Shown piece by piece: positions 10,535 through 19,281 of a DNA stretch of 64,000 nt. Within the stretch, counting starts at the first letter, position 1. Each line of letters starts with the position of its first letter. Position numbers and translations under genes: made by a program. Below the pieces are notes generated by a model, which saw only the letters and a program-made list of their open reading frames with translations, was not told the DNA's origin and did not search any database. Where the stretch lies: positions 124,001 to 188,000 of the forward strand of contig JBDXCV010000013.1 of NCBI GenBank assembly GCA_039980135.1, given 5' to 3'. Origin of the DNA: Alphaproteobacteria bacterium. GTDB lineage: Bacteria; Pseudomonadota; Alphaproteobacteria; UBA6615.

Positions 10535-10930
10535 CTAGGAAGTCTCGGCCAGGCGCCGCTGCAACTCGGCGGCATTCGGCACCTCGGTATAGTCCTCGCT
10601 CAACTGTCCGGTCCCGGACGGGCTCTTGCAGGTGAAGAAACGGTAGGGGCTTTCAAGCACCCGCATGCCGTGGACGGTATGCCGTGGAATGTGAACGATG
10701 TCCCCGGGACCGACGGAGGTGATCTCGTCGCCGAGCAGCTGGGCCGCCCGGCCTGCGAGCACATACACATACTGCTCGTCATTGGGATGGGAATGGGGCA
10801 GCGGCCCTTCCTCGTCCTCTTAGGTGACGATCCCGACCTTGATCATCTCGCCGCCCAACTGGACCATGTTGATTTTCGGGTTCTTGACGTCGGGGGTCAT
10901 CTGCAGGTCTTGCGTTTTGTAAACGGCCAT
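10535..10930 (-). pseudogene. cupin-domain gene interrupted by one in-frame stop
   Basis: A leftward frame starting at an ATG (MAVYKTQDLQMTP) with a strong AGAGGAG ribosome binding site. It reads 36 codons to a TAA at 10820-10822, then continues in the same frame for a further 94 codons. The downstream part is a clear cupin: HSHPNDEQYVYVLAG (motif 1, HxH-x3-E-x6-G) and GDIVHIPRHTVHG (motif 2). Apart from the single TAA the frame is intact, about 131 codons long. Either the strain carries a recent nonsense mutation or the base call is wrong. The downstream portion alone could restart only at a poor internal codon. Cupins of this size are often small sensors or isomerases; no substrate is evident. 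Confidence 0.75.
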
Positions 10931-11135
10931 CGAAATTGCTCCTCTTCCACATCCGGGATTGATCCCTGTTTCCGGTTGCCCGCCAGATTTCGGCACGGAC
11001 ACGGCGTGCCCAAACCCGTCGACCAACCGAAAACGAAACTATGGACGCTTGTACCATTGACCCGAGGCGTGCGCGTTCCTAAAACCACGTTACGCCGAAC
11101 CGCACGCCCGTTTCCGATGGCCGCGCGTGCCGTGG

Positions 11136-11211
11136 GGGCACTTAGCTCAGTTGGTAGAGCATTCGACTTTTAATCGAACGGTCGTAGGTTCGAATCCTAC
11201 AGTGCCCACCA
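11136..11211 (+). tRNA. tRNA-Lys(TTT)
   Basis: A complete 76-base cloverleaf. The acceptor stem GGGCACT pairs with AGTGCCC, followed by discriminator A and an encoded CCA. The D loop contains AGTTGGTA. The anticodon stem TTCGA/TCGAA encloses loop CTTTTAA with TTT at 11169-11171. The T arm contains GGTTCGAATCC. Confidence 0.97.
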
Positions 11212-11414
11212 CTTTTCCGGACATCCCGCAACCTGATACCGGACCTGTTCGCATTGTCGGGTCGATGCGCGCTGCGCAGGTGGGTTGCAGCCGTGTGCGG
11301 CGGCAACATCTTTTGCGACCCTATTGGCAAAGTGCTTGAATAGGACTCCCGAACCAAATGTACCGGTCGCACCCGTTCGGCTTCGGAAAAGCACGAAGAA
11401 TAGGCTTTGTCTCC

Positions 11415-12659
11415 ATGATAGATGACCATGTTCAGGCACAGTATGAGGCCTATCCCTATCCGGCCCGGAATCCGCAAGACGAAACGAAACGCTTGCGCGT
11501 TGTCTCACCAAGTCAGCTGTTTCAGGTCAACCATTTCGCGTTCGGTGGCCGACGCGATTTGAAGCACTCTCTGCGCGTTCTCGTAGCCGGTGGCGGCACC
11601 GGAGACGCCGCGATCATGCTGGGTCAGCAAATGACCGACGCCGGTGTCCCGGGAACAGTCGTTCATCTCGATCTCAGTGCCGAAAGCCAGAACATCACAC
11701 GCCAGCGTACAGAGGTTCGCGGGCTGAAAAATATCGAGTTTGTGCAGGGTTCACTACTCGACGTCGGCGAACTGGGCCTCGACACATTCGACTACATTGA
11801 TTGCTGCGGCGTACTCCATCACCTCGAAGACCCGTTGGCAGGGCTGCACGCCCTCATGTCGGTGCTGGCCCCGGATGGCGGTCTCGGCATCATGGTGTAT
11901 GGCGAGCTTGGTCGAACCGGCGTCTACCATCTGCAGGACATGTTGCGGACACTTGCGCCGGTCGATGAAGACCCCTCTGATCGAGTTGATACTGCCAAGC
12001 GATTGCTCCAGGCGCTGCCGCCGACCAACTGGTTCGTGCGCAACGGTCAATTGACCGATCACAAAGGGGGCGGCGACGCGGGCATCTTCGATTTGCTGCT
12101 GCATTCCCAGGACCGCGCCTATCGTGTGCCCGAACTGGCGGAATTGACGAATGCCGCCGGGTTGCGCATCACGGGATTGCTGCCACTGGCCGACTACGAC
12201 CCGGCGCGTTTATTGAAATCGCCGGCTCTGCTTGAGAGCGTGCGGAATATGGAACAGATGGAACGTGCGGCGTTCGGCGAATTGCTGGCGGGCAACATAA
12301 AAAAACACATTTTCTACGCCGTACGCGCCGACAACCCTGTCGTTCTCCCCACGCCCGACGACCCGGCGGTCATTCCTGTTTTGCTCGATATGACGCCGGA
12401 AGACGGCGCCAGCCAGATACCTCCCGGCGGCACGGTCACCCGGTCAAGAAACGGTCTGCAATATTCGCTTTCGGTGCCGCCCCTGGCGCGGGCGATTGTA
12501 CAACGGTGTGACGGTCAAAAGAGTTTGTCGGATATCTATGACGATATTCTGCGGGTGCGCAGCGACCTCGAATGGTCAAACTTCAAGAACCAGTTCGATG
12601 ATTTCTACGACACAATGAACGCCATCAACCGCATGGTCTTGCAGGTGCCGACCCCGTAA
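11415..12659 (+). CDS. class I SAM-dependent methyltransferase
   Basis: A 414-residue cytoplasmic protein. The SAM-binding motif I is VLVAGGGTGDAAIML at about residues 55-69. FDYIDCCGVLHHLEDP matches the post-motif region of Methyltransf_11/25 families. The N-terminal QYEAYPYPARNPQDE is a recurrent lead sequence in a family of larger methyltransferases. The C-terminal 100 residues (PPLARAIVQRCDGQKSLSDIYDDI) look like a small helical domain. The ATG at 11415 is used rather than 11358 because the protein then begins at MIDDHVQAQYEAYPYP. No substrate is evident. Confidence 0.82.
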   Translation: MIDDHVQAQYEAYPYPARNPQDETKRLRVVSPSQLFQVNHFAFGGRRDLKHSLRVLVAGGGTGDAAIMLGQQMTDAGVPGTVVHLDLSAESQNITRQRTEVRGLKNIEFVQGSLLDVGELGLDTFDYIDCCGVLHHLEDPLAGLHALMSVLAPDGGLGIMVYGELGRTGVYHLQDMLRTLAPVDEDPSDRVDTAKRLLQALPPTNWFVRNGQLTDHKGGGDAGIFDLLLHSQDRAYRVPELAELTNAAGLRITGLLPLADYDPARLLKSPALLESVRNMEQMERAAFGELLAGNIKKHIFYAVRADNPVVLPTPDDPAVIPVLLDMTPEDGASQIPPGGTVTRSRNGLQYSLSVPPLARAIVQRCDGQKSLSDIYDDILRVRSDLEWSNFKNQFDDFYDTMNAINRMVLQVPTP

Positions 12660-12786
12660 AGCTGTCAGCTCTGCGTCCACCGCCGCGCCGATGGCAAAAT
12701 GCAGGATGAAGACGTCCTCAGTCTCGCCCGAGCGTACCGAGAGGTTGGCCCCATACACCCGTCACCCTTAACGTCAGAAATTCCGG

Positions 12787-13818
12787 CTATGTCTTCAGTT
12801 CCGCTTCCCAGGCTGCGCGAACCTCGGCGAGGCGTGAGGGCTGGGCCTGGAGCAGGGCGCGGCCCACGCGGCGCACCCGGTCGCGTTGTGCGTCTTCCGT
12901 GACGTATTCGACCGGCGACTTGCCGTCGACACGCGCCAGGAACAGCCCCGGTAGCAGGCTCGCCGTGCGGGCTTCCATCTCGTCGGGTGTCTCCCAGGTC
13001 ACGCCGGCCAGATAGGCGTCGGTCATCGCCTGAAAACAATCGAGGAAGTCGGGCTTGGCGGACGGGGTCCAGAGGCATTTCAGCAGGAAATGGTTGAGGC
13101 AGAAGGCCAGGTCGAACGCCGGATCGCCGATGCAGGCGCATTCCGCATCCAGGAACACCGGGCCATCGGGTCCGATGAGGATGTTCTTGGGGCTGACATC
13201 GCCATGAATCATTGCCAGGCGGGTGGCGTGGGTACGCGCGCTCAGCCCGAACAACGCGTCGCGCAGGTCCGGGTGCGGGCCCGCCGTGGCTTCGAGATAG
13301 GGTTCGAGCCGGATCGCGTGAAAGATATCGTTGCGTGGAAAAGTCTCCTTCAACGCGTCCCGCCCGGCGGTACCGGCGTGAATGCGGGCAAGCCGGCGCC
13401 CGACTTCGGCGGCGACCTCCGGATCGGCGTGACCGTCACGAAGTTCGTCCTTGTAGAGTTTGAAATCGGACGGATCGAGAAACGCCATGGCAAATAACAT
13501 CGCGTCCGGGTCATGTGTCAGCACCGTCGGCGCAGCGCCGGGCACGAGTTCCGCCGAGATCCGATACCAGTCCACCTCGAAGCGATTTCGCTCGACCGGG
13601 ACCTGCCACTCAACCTCCACCGCAAGTTGCGGCAGCGCGCGTTTCACGCAGAAGCTGCGTTCAGGGGTGGTGACTTTCCAGATGTCCGACGAGATTCCGC
13701 CCGTGAGGCGCACATAGCTGGCCGTGTCCTCGACAAGCCCCGCGGCACGTAATGACGCGATGAGTTCGGCGTCCGGCTGTGGAGACGCGGGTGCAATGAC
13801 GCTCGCTTCTTCCCCCAT
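12787..13818 (-). CDS. aminoglycoside phosphotransferase-fold kinase
   Basis: A 343-residue protein of the APH/choline-kinase family (PF01636). The ATP-binding N-lobe contains RLTGGISSDIWKV and FCVKRAL. The catalytic loop is IHGDVSPKNILIG (HGD-x4-N) and the metal-binding aspartate lies in FLDAECACIGDPAFDLA. Members phosphorylate aminoglycosides, choline, homoserine, sugars or other alcohols. This one is a chromosomal member with no resistance context, so a metabolic or housekeeping substrate is more likely. It is convergent with the methyltransferase across a 127-base gap in which I see no further gene. Confidence 0.8.
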   Translation of the reverse strand: MGEEASVIAPASPQPDAELIASLRAAGLVEDTASYVRLTGGISSDIWKVTTPERSFCVKRALPQLAVEVEWQVPVERNRFEVDWYRISAELVPGAAPTVLTHDPDAMLFAMAFLDPSDFKLYKDELRDGHADPEVAAEVGRRLARIHAGTAGRDALKETFPRNDIFHAIRLEPYLEATAGPHPDLRDALFGLSARTHATRLAMIHGDVSPKNILIGPDGPVFLDAECACIGDPAFDLAFCLNHFLLKCLWTPSAKPDFLDCFQAMTDAYLAGVTWETPDEMEARTASLLPGLFLARVDGKSPVEYVTEDAQRDRVRRVGRALLQAQPSRLAEVRAAWEAELKT

Positions 13819-14122
13819 GGGTCTCTTCCTTCAGCTCAAGAAAACGCGCGTGTGCGCCCGCCAAATATAACCGAAGCTTCGATATGGTTAAGCATCCGGT
13901 AACCTATAAATTTCTGATTTCCTTGACAAATCACCGGCATGCGCCCACATAGCGGCCATCAGTTGTCTCGCGATTGCGCGAAGCGCCGTATCAAACCGGC
14001 GCATATCTTGAGAATGACAATCAAGAAATAGAGCCGATCCGGCCGCGCCCGGAAGCGGCAGAACGCCAAGGCGAAACCGAGTCGATCAATCGACCGGGCC
14101 TGTGGCGATTAAGGACTTTCAA
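13819..14122. other. 304-base intergenic region, divergent promoters and helicase leader
   Basis: No gene is seen here. The left third is AT-rich compared with its surroundings and separates two divergent genes. A candidate rightward promoter starts at 13923, leaving a leader of roughly 160 bases before the RNA helicase. The leader contains short inverted repeats (for example TCGCG near 13970 with CGCGA shortly after) and could fold. Long structured leaders are known for some cold-inducible DEAD-box helicase genes; that link is inference. Confidence 0.4.
13923..13952 (+). promoter_or_regulatory. candidate promoter of the DEAD-box helicase gene
   Basis: A perfect -35 hexamer TTGACA at 13923-13928 is followed about 18 bases later by ACATAG, a weak -10 match. 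It sits in the AT-rich part of the intergenic region and points toward the helicase. Confidence 0.3.
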
Positions 14123-15394
14123 GTGAACGAAACCAGTTTTACGGATCTCGGCCTCGCCGATCCGATCCTGCGGGCGTTGTCTGACCGCAATCATGACACC
14201 CCCACACCGATCCAGGCCCAGGCCATTCCGCGGCTTCTCGAGGACGTGGATCTTCTCGGTGTCGCGCAGACCGGCACCGGCAAGACCGGCGCCTTCGCGC
14301 TGCCGATCCTGCACGTGCTCTCGCGCGGCCACGGCGACGGCAAGCGCAGCCACCCGCGCGCGCTCATCCTGGCACCGACCCGCGAACTCGCCATCCAGAT
14401 CGGCGACGAATTCCATGCCTACGGCAAATATCTGCATCTGCGCCATGTCGTCATCTTCGGCGGTGTTTCGCAGCATGCCCAGGTCACCAAGCTGCGCCGC
14501 GGCGTCGACGTGGTCGTCGCCACCCCGGGCCGGCTCCTTGACCTGATGGAACAGGGCCATGTGAACCTGAACCATGTGGAACATCTCGTCCTCGACGAGG
14601 CCGACCGCATGCTGGATATGGGATTCATCCGCGATGTGCGAAAGATCCTCGCCAAGTTGCCCGAGGATCGCCAGTCGCTGCTGTTCTCGGCGACCATGCC
14701 GGCGGAAGTGGTCAAGCTGTCACACGACATGCTCTATGAGCCCGAACGGATCGACATCGCGCCGAAGACGGTTGCTGTCGAGGCGATCCGCCAGGCGGTG
14801 CATTTCGTGAACGCCAAGGAAAAGCAGGCCCTCCTGCGTGAACTTCTGGCCGACAAGGATATGAAGCGGGTGATCGTATTTACCCGCACGAAGCACCGGG
14901 CTAACCGGGTCGCCGACAATCTGGTGAAAGCCGGAATCGAGGCCGCCGCCATTCACGGCAACAAGTCCCAGGCCGCCCGGCAGAAGGCGCTCGACGCCTT
15001 CCGCAAGGGCAGGGTACGGGTTCTCGTCGCCACTGACATCGCGGCGCGCGGCATCGACGTGAAGGACATCACCCATGTGATCAACTTCGAACTGCCGAAT
15101 GAAGCCGAGAGCTATGTCCACCGGATCGGCCGCACCGCGCGCGCCGGTTCCGAGGGTGTGGCCCTGTCGTTCTGCGACGATACCGAGTACGGTGAACTCA
15201 AGGATATTGAGAAACTGATCGGTCGACCTGTGGATACCGCCAGCGGCGAACGTCCGCTGCATGCCGCCGCGAAGGCGCCCAGAGGCGGTCGCCAAGGCAA
15301 GTGGGCCGGCAACAAGGGCGGGCAACAGGGACGTTCGGGAGGTCAGAAACGACGCTCCGGACGCCAGCGCAGGCCGTCACGCCGCGCTGCCTGA
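14123..15394 (+). CDS. rhlE: DEAD-box ATP-dependent RNA helicase, RhlE-like
   Basis: An ATP-dependent RNA helicase acting in RNA turnover or ribosome assembly. Motifs in order: Q motif TPTPIQAQAIP, motif I AQTGTGKTGAF (Lys54), Ia PTRELAIQ, II DEADRMLD, III FSATMP, V TDIAARGIDV and VI YVHRIGRTARAG. The basic Gly/Arg/Lys-rich C-terminal tail (about residues 385-423) is typical of RhlE/DeaD relatives and binds RNA non-specifically. The GTG at 14123 is chosen because AAGGA lies eight bases before it; an earlier in-frame GTG at 14102 has no ribosome binding site. The result is 423 residues. Confidence 0.93.
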   Translation: MNETSFTDLGLADPILRALSDRNHDTPTPIQAQAIPRLLEDVDLLGVAQTGTGKTGAFALPILHVLSRGHGDGKRSHPRALILAPTRELAIQIGDEFHAYGKYLHLRHVVIFGGVSQHAQVTKLRRGVDVVVATPGRLLDLMEQGHVNLNHVEHLVLDEADRMLDMGFIRDVRKILAKLPEDRQSLLFSATMPAEVVKLSHDMLYEPERIDIAPKTVAVEAIRQAVHFVNAKEKQALLRELLADKDMKRVIVFTRTKHRANRVADNLVKAGIEAAAIHGNKSQAARQKALDAFRKGRVRVLVATDIAARGIDVKDITHVINFELPNEAESYVHRIGRTARAGSEGVALSFCDDTEYGELKDIEKLIGRPVDTASGERPLHAAAKAPRGGRQGKWAGNKGGQQGRSGGQKRRSGRQRRPSRRAA

Positions 15395-15447
15395 ACCTAA
15401 CGAACATTGCCCAACGGGCCATTTCAGGCTCTGGAAGTGAGGTAAGC

Positions 15448-15648
15448 ATGGCACGCAAGACGAATTACAGTTTCGAGAAACGCCAACGCGAACTCCAGAA
15501 GAAGGAGAAGAAGGCCGCGAAGGCCGAGGCCAAGCGGGCGGCGGCGGACGAACGACGCGGTGAAGTGGAGCCTGGCGCGCAAGCCTCCGACGCCCTTCCC
15601 ACCGACATCGGCGGGGACGCGCCGGTTCGGGACGACAAGGCGGAGTAA
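15448..15648 (+). CDS. small basic conserved hypothetical protein
   Basis: A 66-residue protein starting MARKTNYSFEKRQRELQKKEKK, extremely rich in Lys, Arg, Glu and Ala for its first 40 residues, with an acidic, disordered C-terminus. I recognise this N-terminal pattern as a small conserved alphaproteobacterial protein of unknown function. GTGAGG lies six bases before the ATG. It follows the RNA helicase by 53 bases and is followed by a strong hairpin, so helicase and small gene probably form a short transcription unit. Its basic helix could bind RNA, but this is only inferred from composition. Confidence 0.75.
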   Translation: MARKTNYSFEKRQRELQKKEKKAAKAEAKRAAADERRGEVEPGAQASDALPTDIGGDAPVRDDKAE

Positions 15649-15694
15649 CGCGACATATCGCCGAACCGCGAAACCGCGGTGCCGGTTGAGTTTG

Positions 15695-15724
15695 GAAGGG
15701 CGTCCCCGCTTGGGGGCGCCCTTC
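15695..15724 (+). terminator. hairpin terminator after the small basic protein gene
   Basis: A 13-bp stem (GAAGGGCGTCCCC against GGGGGCGCCCTTC, one G-T pair) with a GCTT loop, followed by GTCCGTTTA. The stem is strong but the U tract is poor, so termination may be partial. It lies 47 bases before the MFS gene. Confidence 0.6.
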
Positions 15725-15771
15725 GTCCGTTTAACGCCGGATTTCCTGTGGCCGGGTTTTGCTGTACCAGC

Positions 15772-17040
15772 ATGCACATGTCTCGTACCCGCTACATCCT
15801 CGCCATGGCGCCCGGACTCGGCCTCGCATTCATCCTGAGCCAGTTTCTGCGCTCGATCCCGGCGGTCATCGCGCCCGATCTGCGCGCCGAGCTCGAATTG
15901 ACCGCGGGCCAGCTCAGCGCATTGCCTGCGGCACTGTTCTTCGGGTCGGCCGTCATGCAGTTGCCCGCGGGTGTGCTGCTCGACCGGTTCGGTGCGCGCA
16001 TCACGGTCGCCGCATTTCTGTTCATTACGGCATGCGGGGTTCTCGGCTTTTCGCTCGCAACAACCACCACCGGACTGACGGCGTGGTTGCTCGTTACCGG
16101 ATGGGGCATCGCGCCGATCTTCATGGGGACGATCGTCCTGTTGTCGCGCTGGGTGCGCCGGGACAGGCTGGCGACCATGACCGCGCTGACCGTCGGCGTG
16201 GGCGGGACCGGCATGCTCCTGTCCGCAACCCCTTTCGCCGCCGCCACGGCGGCCTTCGGATGGCGTGACACGCTGACCTCGGTCAGCGCCTTCGCCATCG
16301 TGCTGATCGGCGTCATCCTCCTGACAGTGCGGGATCGACCGCCGGACAGCCCGGCCCCGTCAGGTCCCGGCGAAAGCCTGATTCAGGTCATTCGGGGCCT
16401 CTCGATCGTGTTTCGCGAACCGAAGCTCTACGCCATCGGCTGCGTCGGCGGCATGGCGGTCGGTTCTTTCCTTACATTCCGGGCGTTGTGGGTCGGTCCG
16501 TATCTCAACGACGTGTTCGGCTCCGACCTGATCGCGCGCGGCAATATCATCTTTGCGATCTCGCTTGCCTGGTTGATCAGCGCCATCGTAATCGGCCCCC
16601 TCGACCGGGTATTCGACACGCGGCGCATGGTCGTTGCCGCCGGCGCGATACTCATGGCGTTCTGGTTTGCTCTGCTTGCCGTCGCCGACGGGAGTTCGCT
16701 GATATTTGCCGTCGGCGCGATGGTCGCGCTGGGACTATGTTCGGGCCTGTCCTCTCCGATATTTGCGCATGCGCGCGCACTGTTTCCCGATCGCTATGTC
16801 GGCCGCCTGGTGACGGCGATCAATCTGTTCATCTGGGGCGGCGTTTTTCTCGTCCAGGTTGCGACGGGCCTTTTCATCGATTTATTCCCCACCGACAGTC
16901 TCGGCCGGACCCCCGCCGATGCCTATCGCTGGACGTTCGCGATACTCGCGGCGCTGCTGTTCACCACCGTCCTGTTCTACCTGCGCGTCGACGACGTCCC
17001 CCCCTCCAAGGACGAAGTCGACCCGCGCAACAAAAACTAG
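15772..17040 (+). CDS. major facilitator superfamily transporter
   Basis: A 422-residue inner-membrane protein with about twelve hydrophobic segments. Visible marks are LPAALFFGSAVMQLPAGVLLDRFGAR (the loop 2-3 signature region of MFS), a central charged loop (VRDRPPDSPAPSGPGES near residues 185-205) and a second six-helix half. It resembles nitrate/nitrite-type or CynX-like MFS members in layout, but the substrate cannot be deduced. ATGs at 15772 and 15778 are both possible starts; the longer frame upstream runs through the terminator hairpin and is not credible. A histidine kinase gene begins 88 bases downstream on the same strand. Confidence 0.82.
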   Translation: MHMSRTRYILAMAPGLGLAFILSQFLRSIPAVIAPDLRAELELTAGQLSALPAALFFGSAVMQLPAGVLLDRFGARITVAAFLFITACGVLGFSLATTTTGLTAWLLVTGWGIAPIFMGTIVLLSRWVRRDRLATMTALTVGVGGTGMLLSATPFAAATAAFGWRDTLTSVSAFAIVLIGVILLTVRDRPPDSPAPSGPGESLIQVIRGLSIVFREPKLYAIGCVGGMAVGSFLTFRALWVGPYLNDVFGSDLIARGNIIFAISLAWLISAIVIGPLDRVFDTRRMVVAAGAILMAFWFALLAVADGSSLIFAVGAMVALGLCSGLSSPIFAHARALFPDRYVGRLVTAINLFIWGGVFLVQVATGLFIDLFPTDSLGRTPADAYRWTFAILAALLFTTVLFYLRVDDVPPSKDEVDPRNKN

Positions 17041-17128
17041 AAAACAGCGGCTTGTTGCGCGCGGTAGTGATCCGTCGTGGATATCTCACGTATCAAGTAA
17101 GAGCCCACGAACAAGAGCACATGCCTTG

Positions 17129-18382
17129 ATGTCCACATCGACGAGACAATATCCGGTTCCGTTGCAGGAAGAGGCCCGCCTTCGAGAGTTGCACTCCCTC
17201 AGGATACTGGATTCCGAACCAGAGCCGGAATTCGACCGCGTCACTCGGCTCCTTGCGTTGGTCATGAAGACCCCGATTGCCCTCGTCACACTGGTGGATG
17301 ACGACCGGCAATGGTTTAAATCATGTATCGGCGTGGATATTCAGGAAACGGCGCGCGACAACGCGATCTGCGCTCACGCCATCATGTCCGACGACATCCT
17401 CGTCTGCACGAACCTCAGCCAGGACAGCCGATTCTTCGATAACCCCCTGGTTTCCGGCGAGACCCATGTGAGGTTCTATGCCGGCATGCCGCTCGTCACG
17501 CGCAACGGTTTTCGGATCGGTACAATCTGCGCGGTCGATACGGAACCGCGGGAATATCCATCCAGCACGACCCTCGACGCCATGCGCGATCTCGCCCAGC
17601 TCGCGACCGATGCAATAGAAAGAAGGGCGGACCGGCTGTCCACGGAAGAATCCCGTTCGATCCAGCTCAAGAATGCGGACGACGCGAAGGAAGCCTTTCT
17701 GGCGATGCTCAACCATGAAATGCGGACGCCGTTGAACGCGATCATCGGGTTTTCGAGTTTGATCACCATGAATGCCGCCAACGATATATCGGCATCCCGC
17801 ACTGCGGAATACGCAAAATTGATCGAGCAGGGCGGTTACACGCTGCTGCACCGCATCGAGACGATGCTCAACTGGACACAGGTGCAACGCGGCGAGATCG
17901 TTCTGGAGGAGGAATCCGTGCCCGTCGCCGAACTGATCGAACGCGGCACCAGTTCCGTGCCCGAGATTGGCGGCATGAACGACAATCGCCCGGTCGAAAT
18001 CGTTATTCAGGACGATTGCCCGGAGCTGAAATGCGATCCGGATCAGATGGGATTTGCGCTAGAGAATATCGTTCGCAATGCCCTGCAGGCGACGGCCGGT
18101 ACCGATCCGGTTCGCATCGATGTGCAGTTCAGCGGGAACCTGGAAATCAGCGTCGTGGATCATGGCCCTGGCATACCGACGGAAGCGATCGAACATGCCA
18201 TGGCGCCTTTTGGCCATGTCGAGAACAGTCCGGCTCAACCCTGTCGAGGGCTCGGTCTTGGCCTGCCCCTGAGCCGGAAAATTATCGAGATGCATGGTGG
18301 TCACCTCGACATCGTGAGCTCGGCCGGATCGGGTACGCGCGTGACATTTCGCTTTCCGGCATATCGAACGGCCGCGAACTAG
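17129..18382 (+). CDS. cytoplasmic GAF-domain sensor histidine kinase
   Basis: A 417-residue hybrid of an N-terminal GAF domain (about residues 20-165, with PIALVTLVDDDRQWFKS and CAVDTEPREYPSS) and a histidine kinase core. The HisKA H-box is FLAMLNHEMRTPLNAI with phospho-acceptor His196. The ATPase has N-box ALENIVRNALQA, G1 VDHGPGIP and G2 GLGLGLPLSRKIIEMHGG. There are no transmembrane segments, so it senses a cytoplasmic signal. The GAF region resembles those in phytochrome-like or redox kinases but lacks an obvious chromophore cysteine motif. No response regulator lies next to it, so the partner must be elsewhere. The ATG at 17129 gives the family-like start before the GAF domain. Confidence 0.88.
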   Translation: MSTSTRQYPVPLQEEARLRELHSLRILDSEPEPEFDRVTRLLALVMKTPIALVTLVDDDRQWFKSCIGVDIQETARDNAICAHAIMSDDILVCTNLSQDSRFFDNPLVSGETHVRFYAGMPLVTRNGFRIGTICAVDTEPREYPSSTTLDAMRDLAQLATDAIERRADRLSTEESRSIQLKNADDAKEAFLAMLNHEMRTPLNAIIGFSSLITMNAANDISASRTAEYAKLIEQGGYTLLHRIETMLNWTQVQRGEIVLEEESVPVAELIERGTSSVPEIGGMNDNRPVEIVIQDDCPELKCDPDQMGFALENIVRNALQATAGTDPVRIDVQFSGNLEISVVDHGPGIPTEAIEHAMAPFGHVENSPAQPCRGLGLGLPLSRKIIEMHGGHLDIVSSAGSGTRVTFRFPAYRTAAN

Positions 18383-18410
18383 CCACCCGGAACGGGCTCC
18401 GGGCATCTTG

Positions 18411-18788
18411 TCAGCGGGTGTGCTGGACCGGGAACAGGTGCGCCCACAGACGCAACACCACATAGGCCACGGCGAGCCCCAGAAAGACCCCTGCCGAATT
18501 TGAAAGGGCATCGCCCACGCTGGCATTGCGACCGACCCAACTGCCCTGTGCGAACTCCAGAAGTATGCCGACCCCGATCGCAGTGGTGCCGGAAATGATC
18601 CGAATGTCCCAGTTGGAGAAACCCAACCCGCCGCAGCCTGCAATCACCCCGTAGGCCAGCAGGTGCAGCGCCTTGTCGGTGCCTTCGGGCACGTCCAGCT
18701 CAGGCTGGGGGATCAGCGACAAAATGGTCACGGCCGTGAGGGCGATGACGTATCCCAGAATGAACACCCGATGGGGCAGTGCGATCAA
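18411..18788 (-). CDS. VanZ-like membrane protein
   Basis: A 125-residue inner-membrane protein with four hydrophobic segments. TDKALHLLAYGVIA and LLEFAQGSWVGRNASVGDALSNSAGVFLG match the VanZ family pattern (DKxxHxxxY, and ExxQ then DxxxNxxG). VanZ proteins are named for teicoplanin resistance, but most chromosomal members have unknown roles in the envelope. The first ATG overlaps the stop of the upstream exported-protein gene by four bases, so the two are translationally coupled. Confidence 0.8.
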   Translation of the reverse strand: MIALPHRVFILGYVIALTAVTILSLIPQPELDVPEGTDKALHLLAYGVIAGCGGLGFSNWDIRIISGTTAIGVGILLEFAQGSWVGRNASVGDALSNSAGVFLGLAVAYVVLRLWAHLFPVQHTR

Positions 18789-19192
18789 AGCTTTGCACGC
18801 GCCGATGCGGACGCGCCGGTGCCTTCGAGGTGCAGGTCGTCGAGATGGCGAAATTCACAGCCGCCCTGGTTGATGATCGTGTCGGCGCCGACCCTGACCG
18901 TCTCGACATAACGCGAACCGTCCAGGCGGGCCTCCAGCACCCCCACACCCCCAAACGCGATTCGGACATGGTCACCCGACTGCGTGAGCGGCGAGAGGTC
19001 GTAAATCGAGCAGATATGCTGATCGCACCGGCGATAGGCATCCTCGATGAAATCGATCTGGATTTGCGGCTGACGCGGATCGTCGGGCAGGCAATACCAT
19101 TGCCCTGTCGCGTCGGTGATTGCCGGATCGGCGGCGGCGGTGGCCACCAGCCGGGCCGTTATCAGTACCGAGAGGGCAATCATCGTGCGCAT
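18785..19192 (-). CDS. exported hypothetical protein
   Basis: A 135-residue protein not recognised as any family. The first 22 residues ([22 protein letters not shown]) form a plausible signal peptide. The mature part contains cysteines at [18 protein letters not shown] and GGCEFRHLD, which could form disulfides in the periplasm. The protein appears to be a small beta-rich domain. It is the first gene of a two-gene unit with the VanZ-like gene (four-base overlap). Confidence 0.65.
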   Translation of the reverse strand: MRTMIALSVLITARLVATAAADPAITDATGQWYCLPDDPRQPQIQIDFIEDAYRRCDQHICSIYDLSPLTQSGDHVRIAFGGVGVLEARLDGSRYVETVRVGADTIINQGGCEFRHLDDLHLEGTGASASARAKL

Positions 19193-19210
19193 GGACCATT
19201 CCTAACACAT

Positions 19211-19237
19211 CCCGGCCTCGTGTTCTGCAAGGCCGGG
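19211..19237. repeat. perfect inverted repeat between divergent genes
   Basis: CCCGGCCT and AGGCCGGG, 8-bp arms with an 11-base loop, lie 18 bases upstream of the leftward exported-protein gene and 44 bases upstream of the acetyltransferase. A second short inverted pair, GGTTA/TAACC, lies at 19242-19260. They could be operator sites or a hairpin; no U tract follows. Confidence 0.3.
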
Positions 19238-19281
19238 ACAGGGTTAACCGTTTGATAACCGGGCGCGGCGACACTGTGCCG

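Noticed and set aside
10820-10822. Recoding of the TAA in the cupin gene
   Set aside because: TAA is not read as selenocysteine or pyrrolysine, and no readthrough context is visible.
12660-12786. Possible gene remnant between the methyltransferase and phosphotransferase genes
   Set aside because: A short minus-strand reading starting MYGANLSVRSGE runs into the methyltransferase gene and matches no family I know; too weak to annotate.
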